Positions 1 to 10,057 of a stretch of 42,920 nt of DNA are shown in pieces. Below the pieces are notes generated by a model. The model saw nothing but the letters and a program-made list of their open reading frames with translations, was not told where the DNA came from and ran no database searches. Origin of the DNA: Sphaerosporella brunnea. Taxonomy: Eukaryota > Ascomycota > Pezizomycetes > Pezizales > Pyronemataceae. How positions within the stretch are numbered: the first letter of the stretch is position 1; every line of letters starts with the position of its first letter. The stretch covers positions 1 to 42,920 of the forward strand of contig VXIS01000378.1 in assembly GCA_008704415.1 (NCBI GenBank). Direction: 5' to 3'. Made by a program: the position numbers and the translations under genes.

Positions 1-3
1 AAA

Positions 4-936
4 TCATCTACATACTCGCCGCGCCACAATCCCTCCCCAACCGATGTCCCTGGCCTCTATGAGTCCACCCGGTGGCCTCTGTCCAAAAAGCGAGCATCCG
101 GTCGCGCCTTCGGCACCACCAACCCTAACACCTGCTTGAGCCTGAACCCTCTGCGGCTGCTGCGGCCTAGCAGCCCTCTCATACCCCTCGAACCACCCCT
201 CCACGGTATCGCCCAACGGGCGCAGCAGATCCCTACCGCCCCCAAACCTCGGCCAGATCTCAGTCAAAACAGGTACGCGTGCGCGGCAACTATGCCTGTG
301 AGGTCTAGAAACACATTCCCGCCCTGCACAAGCGTCATGAGCAGCATGATCCACGGCAGAAATTTTACGGGGAACGTGGCGATGAAGAAGTTGACGCGGG
401 TGGAGGGCGACTCAAAGGCGGCCCAGTAGTATGCTAGGGAGGGGCGAGCAGAACGTCATGCCCCTGATTAAGGTGTTGAGGAGGACGATTATGCTGCCGA
501 CAAAGAGGAGGAAGACTATGAAGTCGCCCTTGCGCACGCGCTCGCAGTCAGAGGCGTATTTAAAGACTGCAGGGGTAGTGGAAGGAGGGAATGGGAGGTA
601 GCAGGAACACACGGAAGGGGTCCATTAGTACGCCCTGGGTTTTGGATGTTAGTGATACGACAATTAGGAAAGGAAGGAAGAACCAACCAGCTTGGGACTT
701 CTCAGTAGAAACGACGTTACCAGCCGCCAGAGCTGGAGTCGCGTGGGATTCCACACCATCTGGGGGATGTAGATGAAGTACATGAGGTTCACAAGGCCCA
801 AGAAAAAGCTGCTGAAGGAGATCGGAAGGATGGTGCCGGCGAAGGTTCTGTAGGTTGTCCTGTTAGTAGATGCTGGAGCAGAGCTGGTGATGGGACTCAC
901 CGTGCCACTGGCGGTGCATCGCCCGACGTCGGCCAT
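4..936 (-). pseudogene. Derlin/Der1-like ERAD membrane protein, frameshifted
   Basis: Derlins are rhomboid-fold membrane proteins of the ER retrotranslocation channel. Visible segments in order: APPVART near the start, the LWRLVTSFLL motif, PKLGVLMDPF, KGDFIVFLLFVGSIIVLLNT, VNFFIATFPVKFLPWIMLLM, then GIVAAHAYLF and TEIWPRFGGG. Three introns fit well: 848-900 (GTGAGT..ACAG), 635-687 (GTTGGT, ACTAAC, CCAG) and 567-612 (GTGTGT..TGCAG). The frame still breaks at three places: between the ATG at 936 and APPVART (about 912-936), in a C run at 434-441 before LAYYWAAF, and in a T run at 266-269 between AYLF and TEIW. I see no intron that would repair these. Either the gene is decayed or the assembly has homopolymer errors. 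The 3' end beyond about position 150 is uncertain. The family call is strong; the pseudogene call is moderate. Confidence 0.72.
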
Positions 937-968
937 GGTGAGGGTGCACGCAGCTAGCTAAGAAAATG

Positions 969-1128
969 CAGTCGACTCTCTCTATGAATACGGTCGGGAC
1001 CGCTGGGGCGTATTCTTATAAAGTGAAAATTCTTATAGAGAGAGTGGCTTGTCCCATACAAACTCGGTCGGGACCGGTGACCCGTATTCTTATAGGGAGA
1101 CTAGTCTTATATACCATATTCTTATAGG
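969..1128. mobile_element. MITE-A copy 1, right end truncated
   Basis: This copy starts with CAGTCGACTCTCTCTA and closely matches 2513-2685 through the internal segment, including repeated TATTCTTATA motifs. It stops at CTTATAGG, about 12 bp short of the inverted terminus GAGAGTCGACTG that the other copy keeps, and the left TA flank is TG. It fills most of the 278 bp between the divergent Derlin relic and BUD13, 86 bp before the BUD13 start codon, so it lies in or near the BUD13 promoter or leader. Confidence 0.85.
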
Positions 1129-1214
1129 TGGTGCCCAGCCACACACTAGGTTACGGGAAGCTTCCATTTGTTTGTTCGCGACTTCCCTGCATCCCACCAA
1201 CCTAAACCACCACA

Positions 1215-2180
1215 ATGTCCTCCTCCCTCGCTGAATACCTCGCAAAAAACTACCTCACCGCCGACGCTCCCAAAAAGAAGTCTACCAAAAAGCGCAAGAG
1301 AAAAGACAAAGACGCGGCCGCATCCGGCGTGATAATTGCCGACGACGACGCGGCGGGCTGGGAGAACTCTCGCGGTGGCAACAACTCGGAAGACGAAGAC
1401 GCGCCCACGGTCGCCGGCGTCACAAAGGCGTTCAAAAAAACTAATACTTCGAATTGGAAAACGATGTCTGCCGACGACGCTGAAGCGGCGGCGGCCGCTG
1501 ATGCTATCATTGCCGCCAACACCGATGGAAACCCCGTGGATGATGCCCTGACCATCGCGGACGACTCGTCAGTTATCAAGATGAGCTCCGGCGCGCATGC
1601 GGGTCTGCAAACGGCGGAGCAAGTCGCGGCGCAGATTGCGAAGGCGCAGGCGGAGGAGCGGAGGCGGTTTGAGGCTGCGGATCCGGCAGAGAGCGGAAAG
1701 GGCCAGGAAACTATCTACCGTGATGCGTCTGGACGCATCATTAACATTGCGATGCAGCGGGCGGAGGCTAGGAAGAAGCTGCAGGAGGAGGAAGATAAGA
1801 AGCGGAAAGAGATTGAGCTGCGAAAGGGTGATGTGCAGAAGCTACAGTCCGCCGAGAGAGCGAAGCAGCTCGAAGACGCAAAGTATATGACGCTCGCTAG
1901 GTATGCGGATGATAAGGAATTGAACGAGGAGTTGAAGGAGCAGGAACGGTGGGACGATCCCGCGGCTGCATTCTTGACCAAGAAGAAGGCCGGTGTGAGT
2001 AAAACAGGCCAGCCACTCTATCAAGGAGCTGTGCCGCCGAACAGATTCGGTATTAGGCCGGGGCACAAGTGGGATGGCGTTGATAGGGGCAACGGGTTCG
2101 AGGCCAAATGGTTCCAAGCACAGAACAAGAAGCGGGAGAGACAGACGATGGCATACACAAGTCAGATGGATCTGGATTGA
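1215..2180 (+). CDS. BUD13: Pre-mRNA-splicing factor Bud13/Cwc26 (RES complex)
   Basis: Bud13 works with Snu17/Ist3 and Pml1 in the RES complex, which joins the activating spliceosome and aids splicing and nuclear pre-mRNA retention. The product has 321 residues and no intron. The N-terminus is lysine-rich and acidic (SSLAEYLAKNYL, then KKKSTKKRKRK), a typical Cwc26 opening. The family signature fills the C-terminal half: ETIYRDASGRIINI near residues 165-178, a charged coiled coil to about 225, RWDDPAAAFL near 245-254, and PPNRFGIRPGHKWDGVDRGNGFE near 274-296. Length fits fungal homologues. The ATG at 1215 follows a purine-poor ACCACCACA leader and is the first in frame. The gene is divergent from the Derlin relic and is flanked on both sides by copies of MITE-A. 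Confidence 0.93.
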   Translation: MSSSLAEYLAKNYLTADAPKKKSTKKRKRKDKDAAASGVIIADDDAAGWENSRGGNNSEDEDAPTVAGVTKAFKKTNTSNWKTMSADDAEAAAAADAIIAANTDGNPVDDALTIADDSSVIKMSSGAHAGLQTAEQVAAQIAKAQAEERRRFEAADPAESGKGQETIYRDASGRIINIAMQRAEARKKLQEEEDKKRKEIELRKGDVQKLQSAERAKQLEDAKYMTLARYADDKELNEELKEQERWDDPAAAFLTKKKAGVSKTGQPLYQGAVPPNRFGIRPGHKWDGVDRGNGFEAKWFQAQNKKRERQTMAYTSQMDLD

Positions 2181-2510
2181 TATCATTTAATGGAGGTCGG
2201 TAATTGGAAGACAGTTCACACTCGTGCCAGGATTTTTCATGTTGCCTCTCAAAGGGAATGCTGATACATACTATTTTAGTATACTATGTTAGTACTTGAA
2301 CAAAAAACCGGCTCGGTTTCCCCCCCCCCTACCTCCCTCAACAGGGGCTCCGGATCCCAGTAGCTCTCCGGAGACTGGGAGGAGCAGCGCAGCACCGAGG
2401 CTGAGGCAGCCGCCGGTTCGACGCTGTGCCCAGGGCAAACCACAGGTTGGAGCATGAAGGGAAGCGAAGGGAAAGGAGAAAGAGTGTGTGGATTATGTAA
2501 GCACAATGTA
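2181..2510. other. Intergenic, 3' side of BUD13
   Basis: No gene seen. It should hold the BUD13 3' UTR. A run of about ten C residues lies near 2323-2333. Confidence 0.5.
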
Positions 2511-2512
2511 TA

Positions 2513-2685
2513 CAGTCGACTCTCTCTACAAGAATACGGTCGGGACCGCTGGGGCGTATTCTTATAAAGTGGAAATTCTTATAGAGAGAGTGGCTTGTCC
2601 CATACAAACTCGGCCGGGAGCGGTCACCCGTATTCTTATAGGAGATTACTCTTATATAAAATATTCTTATAGGGAGAGTCGACTG
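2513..2685. mobile_element. MITE-A copy 2, complete, TA target duplication
   Basis: The element starts CAGTCGACTCTC and ends GAGAGTCGACTG, a perfect terminal inverted repeat over at least 12 bp, and it is flanked by TA (2511-2512 and 2686-2687). The symmetry runs outward to GTATAC on both sides. It is 173 bp long with no coding potential. Internally it carries several copies, in both orientations, of TATAAGAATA, giving subterminal hairpins around GAATACGG..CGTATTC. The CAGT ends and TA target fit the Tc1/mariner superfamily. It lies in the same orientation as copy 1, about 1.5 kb away, on the other side of BUD13. Confidence 0.9.
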
Positions 2686-2971
2686 TATACAGCGCGCAGC
2701 CTCTTGTGGCCGATGGATGGCTGGCCGGCTAATATGCCCAGTCAAAAACAAAAGTTCGAGCAAAATCGCTGTGAGGGGGAAAAGTGGGATTTGGGTTAGG
2801 GATTCTTAGTCTGTTAGAAGTGAGGGTGGTTATGGATTGTTTTATAATTTTGCCATAAAAATTCTGGAGAGATGTTTTTACTAGCACACTGTGTCGCTTG
2901 CCAGTTTGATTGCTCTCAAATTTTTGTTGCGGGATTGAGGTCTTTGGTCTGTCGTTTTCTCACGTTGGGGT

Positions 2972-3165
2972 ACCGTAAAGACTCGGATATAAGAGACCCC
3001 CCAGATTTGGTTAGCGGTAAAGAATTGCCTTCTAGAAGAAATTTTTAAGCTTACCAAGGAGGGCTTTTGTTTTACTGACTTCCTTTTGGAGACATTAAAT
3101 TCTTTTCAAGGCAATTCTGTGCCGCTAACCAAATCTGGGGGTCTCTTATATCCGAGTTTTTACGG
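2972..3165. mobile_element. MITE-B, long palindromic element
   Basis: Two arms of about 57 bp (2972-3029 and 3110-3165) are inverted copies with few mismatches. They run from ACCGTAAA-ACTCGG through ATATAAGAGACCCC and AGATTTGGTTAGCGG to AGAATTGCC. The spacer is about 80 bp and has weaker pairing next to the arms. The left flank is TA; the right flank is TC, perhaps a mutated TA. There is no ORF. The outer CCGTAAAA-CTCG sequence is shared with the MITE at 42636-42762. Confidence 0.85.
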
Positions 3166-4138
3166 TCTTCACAGGACGTCAGAGAAGCGGCCCGCCGTGC
3201 AACCCTAATCCTACTCACGACGTACTAAGTACTTTTCACATCACCTTCCGTGTTGACACTGGATGGCTGCAAGCTCTTCAAGTCACTGCGAACTCCCGCC
3301 GCACCCGTTGCTTTCATCCTAGCATGGCGTGCTCGGGTATGGAATCCTAGACATCGGACCCCCAAGGTGGATATCTTCATCCTTTCTGAAGTATGTATGA
3401 CTGGCCCATTACAACCTACTGAGTAGGTCAGCCTGAATTACCATGCACATGCATGAGCTTAGATATTGTCTCCGCACCGGTACCACGCTTTCGCCGATGC
3501 TTCATACTTTGGTTGCCGGTACCGTACACTTCCCTGGATTAACTGGGTCCGCCTTCAAGCGTATAAAAGTCAATGATGCTCTGCGTTCTGGGCGAAGTCG
3601 GCACTTTCCTTGGTGTATGAATGTTCAACCAGATGAGCGCACCCAAGACGCATATCACAAGGTAGATGGCAGCCTAAAAGCCTTGGGACCCACTTTTTGG
3701 TCATTTCGACCAATGGATATCGACCCATCCCCTGCTGGTGTCTCCAGTGGTAACAAACCGTCGGATACCAGGGATTCATCGCGGTGATCCGCTTTAGGCA
3801 AGCCCAGTGATATCTATCTACATGCATGGTGCTCGCCGGCTTTGCCTTCCACCTCCACCTCCAAACCCCGTTGAGCAAAGAGGCATGAAAACTTATCTGC
3901 GTCTGTTGCTTGGTAGTTACCGAGCTATCCGGGAAAAGGATATTTTGTGGGGTATTTAAGCATAAGGCCTGGCCTGTCTTAATAGACTTTGTGCAAGCGA
4001 GAGTCAGAAGTGCCTCGTCAACAATACAACCAACCATCACTGTAAGCCCACCTATGCACTCCAAGTTTCAAATAGCAGGCAATCCATCTACCTTTCATCA
4101 TCTATCTTTCTAACCGTCTACCAGTACGAAGAACAGAA
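3166..4138. other. Gene-poor stretch upstream of the MFS gene
   Basis: It contains the MFS promoter and leader. On the minus strand, 3673-3539 reads as a possible exon: a TAG acceptor, a hydrophobic stretch AAIYLVICVLGALIWLN, then a 27-residue polar tail and a stop. A possible donor CCGACG|GTTTGT lies upstream of it. I could not connect it to a convincing start or family, so it is not called as a gene. Confidence 0.3.
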
Positions 4139-5980
4139 ATGGCGCTCGCAGCTGGTGATGCCCAAATCATGTATGATGAGGAGCAGGAGTATGCAGCCAC
4201 ACACAACCCCAAAACCATTCAACATCACAAGAACTATGTGTCAAGCCGGCATCACGACAATACCAATAGGACTCTCGAGAACAATGGCCTGGGAGTCAAA
4301 GACCAAGTGGAGTATAGATACCTCGAATGGAATACCCCGATCGAAGAACTGTACAGCAATTCTTCTGAACTGCCTCCCTCGGTTACCAGTGTTGTGGACC
4401 CATTCACTTGGGAGAGCACTCGCAAGAATATTGTGTTGGTACTCGCTTGCTGGTCGACATTCATGGCTGCCTATACTGCAGGTGCATATACTAGCGGTAT
4501 GAAGCAGATGGAGCTGGAATGGGGGATTGGCAAAGTGCCTCTGCTTGTAGGTGTAACCACTTATACCACAGGCTTCGCGATTGCGCCTATGTTCCTTGCC
4601 CCCATCTCGGAGGTCAGTTGTTCATTGCACGTGGGACACATCGCAGCACTGACTTGAATAGGTGAATGGTCGGCGCAATGTGTTTTTAGCATCCTATTTA
4701 CTTTTCACTGGTCAGTTGAATATATCATTATCTCCTTTTTATGCGTTGTGAAGGCTGCTAACTTGCGGCTTCCAAGTGGCCATGGTTGGTTGTGCGGGCA
4801 CAAGCAGTTATGCCGGAATGTTGGTTTCACGTGCGTTGCTTGGAGTAGGTGGAAGTACCTTTTCTACTCTTTGCGGCGGCGTAATCGCAGACATATACCA
4901 CGCGGAATCTCGTGGCTTTCCAATGGCATGCTTTTCAACCGTGGCGCTGTTCGGAACTGGAGCGGGGCCTCTTGTCAGCGGGTTCATTGCACAACACCTC
5001 AACTGGAGATGGATCCACTGGACGCAGGCAATCACTAATGGTTTGCTATTGTTGGTAGCCGTTGTTCTGCTCAAGGAGACCCGAGGCAGCGTTCTTCTTA
5101 TCCGGCGAATGAGGGCACTCAACAAATACCTTGATGAAACGGAGGACTCCTCGTTCCTGGACAAGGAGACTGGTGCGCAACGAGTGCGCTGGAAAGTGCG
5201 TGCCGAAGAAGAGCGGGGAAGCCTCAAGGACATGGTGCGGGTCTCTTTGACCCGCCCATTTTACCTTCTCTTCACAGAGCCAGTTGTCTTCTTCTTCAGT
5301 TTGTGGGTGGCTTTCAGCTGGGGAATTTTGTATCTGTATGTTTTTGTTTCACCCGCTTCCTGCCTCGTTATCTTCGGACACTAATAAATACGATCTTGTA
5401 TAGGTTTCTCCAAGGTGTTCCGCTTGTCTTCCAGGCCTCCCACCACTTTGATACAGCCCAAACAGGAGCTGTATTCACCTCGATGTGTGTTGGCACGGTT
5501 CTGGCCCTCGCACTCAACACGCTGGTGGAGCGCTTCGCGCACCATTTTTTACCCGCCGCTTCAGGACCCGAAACCAGGCTCTACGCATCGTGCACGCTCG
5601 GCTCATTCCTTCCCATCGGCATGTTCTGGTTCGGCTGGACGTCGTTCCCGTCGCAGCATTGGATATTGCCCACCTGTGCCGTCGGGGTCGCAACAATCGG
5701 CATCTACTCCATCTATCTTGCCGTCTTTAACTACTTTGCTGACACATACCACAAATACGCCAGCTCGGCGCTGGCGGCGCAGAGTTTCTGCCGCAACATG
5801 CTGGCCGGATTCTTCCCGCTGGTCACCACTGCTATGTATGACCGTATGACGTTCCAAGGCGCCAGCAGCTTCCTGGGTGGTGTCGGTGCAGTCCTCAGTA
5901 TTGTTCCGTGGGTACTGGTGTTGTATGGAGATAAGGTGCGGAGGAGAAGTAAGTTTGCGAAGGAGATCATGGGCGAATAG
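4139..5980 (+). CDS. MFS transporter, DHA1 / polyamine-drug type
   Basis: A proton-coupled carrier of the major facilitator superfamily, expected in the plasma membrane. Substrate is not readable; layout and motifs resemble fungal TPO1/FLR1-type drug and polyamine exporters. Exons 4139-4612, 4662-4710, 4777-5335 and 5404-5980 give 552 residues, and all junctions keep frame (GTCAGT, GTCAGT and GTATGT donors). A polar N-terminus of about 95 residues precedes the first membrane segment (IVLVLACWSTFMAAYTAGAY). A motif-A-like loop (VNGRR) falls in the 49-nt exon 2. RALLGVGGSTFSTLCGGVIADIY and a motif-C-like GTGAGPLVSGFI follow. A charged central loop separates the two halves, and the last exon carries the C-terminal helices. 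No biosynthetic genes adjoin it. Confidence 0.9.
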
Positions 5981-6913
5981 TAGCCATGTAGGCTCAAAGA
6001 GTACAGTGCAGTATTTTCTGGCGAGCACATTTACATTTTCCTATTTTTCACGGATCTGTATATAACCGATATGATGGTGAGTGGAAGACATGGTGTTAAT
6101 GTAAAAAGAAGTAGGTACTCGTATATTAAGACGTCTGATTACCGGATCTCCTCGCTGCTGGAACCACAGGAGTGGCTAAGTGACTGTGCCACCGAGCCAT
6201 TAGCTCCCGCCTCTGGTTCCGGCACCTCCTTATTAGCGAGCAGATCCGGTATTGTCCCCAAATGGCCACCAACACGATGGAAACCAACAGGTGGGTACAT
6301 ACCTACTTCATGGACACTAACTTCCGCAACCGGGTGACATCGACCAGGAAACTACCACGGGAAGCAAGCATGCGTCCCGACGGTAAATCTTTGGAAAAAC
6401 CCAGTATACAACACGCAACCAACGTTTGTATACGTAGTATATAGATCACTTTGCATATATTTATATTGTGGACCTGCATCATGCATCTCCCACATTGTTT
6501 GCGCGTAGCCTTGGGTTCCGAACCGTCCGTTCCTTCGGTAGCGAGCTGCGGTGCCATAGAAATCATATATACTTAGTGAGCACAGCGAAAGATGGTCCAG
6601 AGATCCGCATCGTGCGTGGGCCGAGTTATCCATTGTCGGGAGGACCATCACGTTGGGTAGCATGGTTAAGATAGATCGAGTGATAATGCGTGCGTGTTTT
6701 TTATCTTTTTGAGCGAAAGCCCCACAGCAAAATTGTGATTAGCCAAATTATGATTTCCCGCTTCTATCTTTCCATGATATTAGGTATTAAAAAACATACT
6801 GCATACTTCAGCCCAGAAGTTTGCAAAGACAAAAACAACAAATGCGCCGCTCGCCATCCAAAAGTAAAAAAATGGTACAAATCCCAATGCGCTAATCAAA
6901 GCCCACACTTTGC
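5981..6913. other. Convergent intergenic region
   Basis: The 3' ends of the MFS gene and of the minus-strand gene ending at 6914 face each other here. No coding region, repeat or RNA gene that I can support. Confidence 0.5.
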
Positions 6914-9900
6914 CTACAACCAAAGCACCCATCTCACAATCTTCACGGCGCACCCCACAATTCCTCTAACAATTCTAAAGACTAGGAAAACACTCCAAAC
7001 CACCCACATAAGCACCACTACTATCCACTCAAGGCTCCCCCATAACACCTTCCGGACTAGCCGCATCTTACCTCGTCCTTTGCGACGCCGGGCTAACGTG
7101 AATATCTCGTCCTGTAGCTTTTTGACGTTGAGCGCGAGCTCATTGGTTACTCGGGCACTAAGACCATCCGCCTCATCAGCGATACTTCGCACCATCGGCG
7201 TGAGTGTATGAGCAACGCTCTTGTTCACACGGTTGATTTGACCATGATAACGAGGGGCAGTGACATGGTTGAAGTCATCCTGTTTTTTGCTGTAGTTTTG
7301 CAGAAGTGCATCGATGCGGTTGCCTTTTGTATTGATTGCTCTGAGGCGGGGGTTGAAAACCGGAGGGGCAGAGGCGTTGATGCGGCGAATCAGGATACCA
7401 GAAGCAATAAGGGAAGTGCGAGCGCGGTGAATGTCGCGATTGGAAGCGGTGAATGACGATGCTTGCAATGACAATTGGAGGGAAGATTGCTTGAGAGGTT
7501 CCTCTGGAGCATCAATATACTGCTGGTGCGGCGGTTCGAATGCCCTGAGTCGAGTAAGCGCCAAATGGTCCTCTGCTTTGCGGCGGAATGAGTCGAATTT
7601 GACATTTCTCGCGGGTGATCGCTCACGAGTGGTGGATGGAATGAATGAGGACTCCCAGAGTTTACGTCCGCGCTGCTCAGGAGAGGCCTCGCGATCGCTG
7701 TCAAAGCTTCTCCGGAAGAAGCGATCACGATGGCTGGTATAGTAGGTACTTGAGTGTCTCAGCAGTTTGGGCTTTTTGGACATCGGCACTTCTGCGGCAG
7801 ATGCGCGCTTGGATAGCTCATGGTCCTCCAGCTCCGAAGTTCCTTCTTTGGTCGGATTATTCCTGTCTTCGTCGTCACTAGCGGTGAAGCTCGACGCCGT
7901 CGGAGACGCCATCGCCCCATCACCCCGCTTCCAAAGTAACAGCTCTTCGACTCGCGATACTTCATTGCGAAGCTTGTCGACACGAGACCTAACCTTGCCA
8001 ACTTTGGAACTCTTCTCCTTATCGGTTGGCCTCCGATAACAGCGTTCTATGTCCAGTGATTCGCGACCGCTATCCTCGACGGACTCCTTCTCTTTACTGC
8101 CGGTCTCCCTGCGCATCCCCGACAGGAGCTTTTTGGTCGGGCTGGCCCTATTATCCCTTCTATCGTCGTCCTTCGCGTCGGGTTCTTCCGATCGCATTCT
8201 AGGGGGGCTGAGCGAAATTGCAATGCTGGGTACCACGAAGTCTGACCTGTCTGCAACACTCCCAGAGATACCTAAACCCGGAGGAGTTGGATATCGTTCG
8301 AGACTACTTCTACTTCCACTGCCAAAGGCGGTGGAAACCCCCATCACGGTTCTACCGGCCCGTTTACTCGGATCCCACCCTGGCGGTGCCGATTCGTACT
8401 CTTCGTCGATATCCATGCTTTGTCTATACTCAGGCTGATTGTTGGCAACCGGAACTGGATGTTTCTCATCCGTTTCTGACAGAATCCATTCGTTATCCTC
8501 CGCTTCCCGTTTCCGTCGTCTTTCTTCCAACTCGAGCTGATGCTGTTTGAGCTTCTTGCTTTTCTTTTTGTCATGGCTTCGACCCCTGATCATTCGCTCC
8601 AGTTTGTTTCGACGACGGCGGTGGCGTGAGTCGTCAGGTTTATGCCGATTAGGTTCATCGGTATCGGAGGAGTAGTTGAGATATTCGGAATTACTATCTC
8701 CGCCACCGTCTGAAGACGTTCCGGCACTCTCAAAACCATCGTGCCCTTGTTTGAAAAATTGGTGATAGTCCTTTGTTCCGACTATCGTCCTTCTTTTACG
8801 TGGGGACTCGGTGCTCACTCTCCCAGAAACATCATCGTCACTGGGTCGGTATCCGAAGTCTGTGTCTGGCACCTCTAAAGACGCACGCTGCTTCCCCAAG
8901 CTCTCTATACTCTTGATGCTCCTTCGGCCCTCACGCTTGCAGTCTTCAGAACGCATCCAGTAGTAGTCCGCAAACATTTCTTGAGGCTCAATGATCCAAT
9001 CCATTTTCGGTCTCTTCAACTTCCTTCCCACTCCAGGTGGTGGGCGGGGTAAGCTACCGGCCTCTATGCCTGAGGGAGAATAACCAGAAACAGCTGCATC
9101 CTCCACCCATTGTTCGACCGTTCCTGGATCTTCCCAGGGTGACACATCTAGTTGGATCTTTTTACGGCTCCTGATCTTGCGATTCCTAATGACTCGGAGG
9201 GGGTTGTATTCGTAGGTTTTCTTATCTGCTGAGTTCCCCGGACCCTCTAATACCGTCAATTTCTCGACCCGCTCTTCTTCAATTTCAAGTAACTTCTTGA
9301 AAATGGCGGAAAGTTCCAGCGCTTGCTTTGCCTTCAGTGTACGCTGTAGCGTCGCCTCTGAGAATTTGTATTCCCGCTGCAATTCCCGCAGCTGGTCGCG
9401 CCCCAAACTCCACCGCCTTTTGCTGTCAGAGTCCGCGGTGCCAAATTGCAGTGACGATAGTACTGGTGTTGGAAAGCTCGGTCTTCCGGGAGTGGCGGGT
9501 TGTTGTGGTGGCGGTGAGGGCATGCAACGCTTCGTCGAGACGCCGGCACTTGATGCCGATCTGCCCGGAATCAGGAAAGACCGTGTCGGGGAAGTTGCTC
9601 TACCCCAGCCGCCGGGCTCCCGATGAGAGCCAGAAGTAGATGTTCCCGGGACCGGCAACGTGTTTCTATGATTCTGCTGCTGCCGAAGAGCCGAGGATGC
9701 CTCTCGTTTTCGCTTCTGGGCCTCCGAAAGAACAAGTTCCACCATCGCCGCGGGATCGGTGTCGGTCGTCGTCTTGCCCTCCGCATCTGTTCCCGCCATG
9801 CTGGGCTGACGAAGACTGGAATCCCTCTCGGAGCAGTCGAGCGAGTTCTTTCTGCTGCCGCTGGCATTGTCGAGGAGAAATCCACCCGCCGCTTGTCGTC

Positions 9901-10057
9901 GTGCGCGGGTCACAGGGCCAGGGGGCATCGAGCTGGGATTTGGCACCGTGCGATGCGATGACGGCTGCACGGAAAGGGACTGGTTGTGGGCAGCCGATGA
10001 GGAGCTGTGGGCCGTTGCGGGAAGTCGGGATGAGGAGGCGGCGGAGGCCTCAGCCAT
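6914..10057 (-). CDS. Large fungal tail-anchored coiled-coil protein, function unknown
   Basis: A single open frame of 1047 residues. I do not recognise a named family. The N-terminal 200 residues are Ser/Pro-rich and disordered. A helical, probably coiled-coil segment spans about 220-270 (LRELQREYKFSEATLQRTL). Then comes a conserved-looking block with YNPLRVIRNRKIR (about 284-296), SPWEDPGTVEQWVEDA and PKMDWIIEPQEMFADYYWMR. The middle is highly charged, with KKKSKKLKQHQLELEERRRKR. The last 40 residues are strongly hydrophobic with many Trp (EWIVVVLMWVVWSVFLVF, ending RWVLWL) and no lumenal tail, as in a tail-anchored ER or nuclear-envelope protein. The ATG at 10057 is the first in the frame. 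A 90-nt in-frame segment at 6982-7071 has GTAAGA..CCTAG ends and could be spliced out, deleting most of the anchor. Confidence 0.8.
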   Translation of the reverse strand: MAEASAASSSRLPATAHSSSSAAHNQSLSVQPSSHRTVPNPSSMPPGPVTRARRQAAGGFLLDNASGSRKNSLDCSERDSSLRQPSMAGTDAEGKTTTDTDPAAMVELVLSEAQKRKREASSALRQQQNHRNTLPVPGTSTSGSHREPGGWGRATSPTRSFLIPGRSASSAGVSTKRCMPSPPPQQPATPGRPSFPTPVLSSLQFGTADSDSKRRWSLGRDQLRELQREYKFSEATLQRTLKAKQALELSAIFKKLLEIEEERVEKLTVLEGPGNSADKKTYEYNPLRVIRNRKIRSRKKIQLDVSPWEDPGTVEQWVEDAAVSGYSPSGIEAGSLPRPPPGVGRKLKRPKMDWIIEPQEMFADYYWMRSEDCKREGRRSIKSIESLGKQRASLEVPDTDFGYRPSDDDVSGRVSTESPRKRRTIVGTKDYHQFFKQGHDGFESAGTSSDGGGDSNSEYLNYSSDTDEPNRHKPDDSRHRRRRNKLERMIRGRSHDKKKSKKLKQHQLELEERRRKREAEDNEWILSETDEKHPVPVANNQPEYRQSMDIDEEYESAPPGWDPSKRAGRTVMGVSTAFGSGSRSSLERYPTPPGLGISGSVADRSDFVVPSIAISLSPPRMRSEEPDAKDDDRRDNRASPTKKLLSGMRRETGSKEKESVEDSGRESLDIERCYRRPTDKEKSSKVGKVRSRVDKLRNEVSRVEELLLWKRGDGAMASPTASSFTASDDEDRNNPTKEGTSELEDHELSKRASAAEVPMSKKPKLLRHSSTYYTSHRDRFFRRSFDSDREASPEQRGRKLWESSFIPSTTRERSPARNVKFDSFRRKAEDHLALTRLRAFEPPHQQYIDAPEEPLKQSSLQLSLQASSFTASNRDIHRARTSLIASGILIRRINASAPPVFNPRLRAINTKGNRIDALLQNYSKKQDDFNHVTAPRYHGQINRVNKSVAHTLTPMVRSIADEADGLSARVTNELALNVKKLQDEIFTLARRRKGRGKMRLVRKVLWGSLEWIVVVLMWVVWSVFLVFRIVRGIVGCAVKIVRWVLWL

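Noticed and set aside
635..687. Apparent frameshift in the Derlin gene after PKL
   Set aside because: A 53-nt intron (GTTGGT..ACTAAC..CCAG) joins PKL to GVLMDPF and explains the change of frame.
2790..2810. GGGTTAGGGATTC, resembling telomere repeat
   Set aside because: Only one full TTAGGG; not an array.
3570..4064. 164-codon minus-strand open frame
   Set aside because: Its start would be 75 bp from the divergent MFS start, it has no family features, and part of it looks like an intron next to the better exon candidate at 3539-3673.
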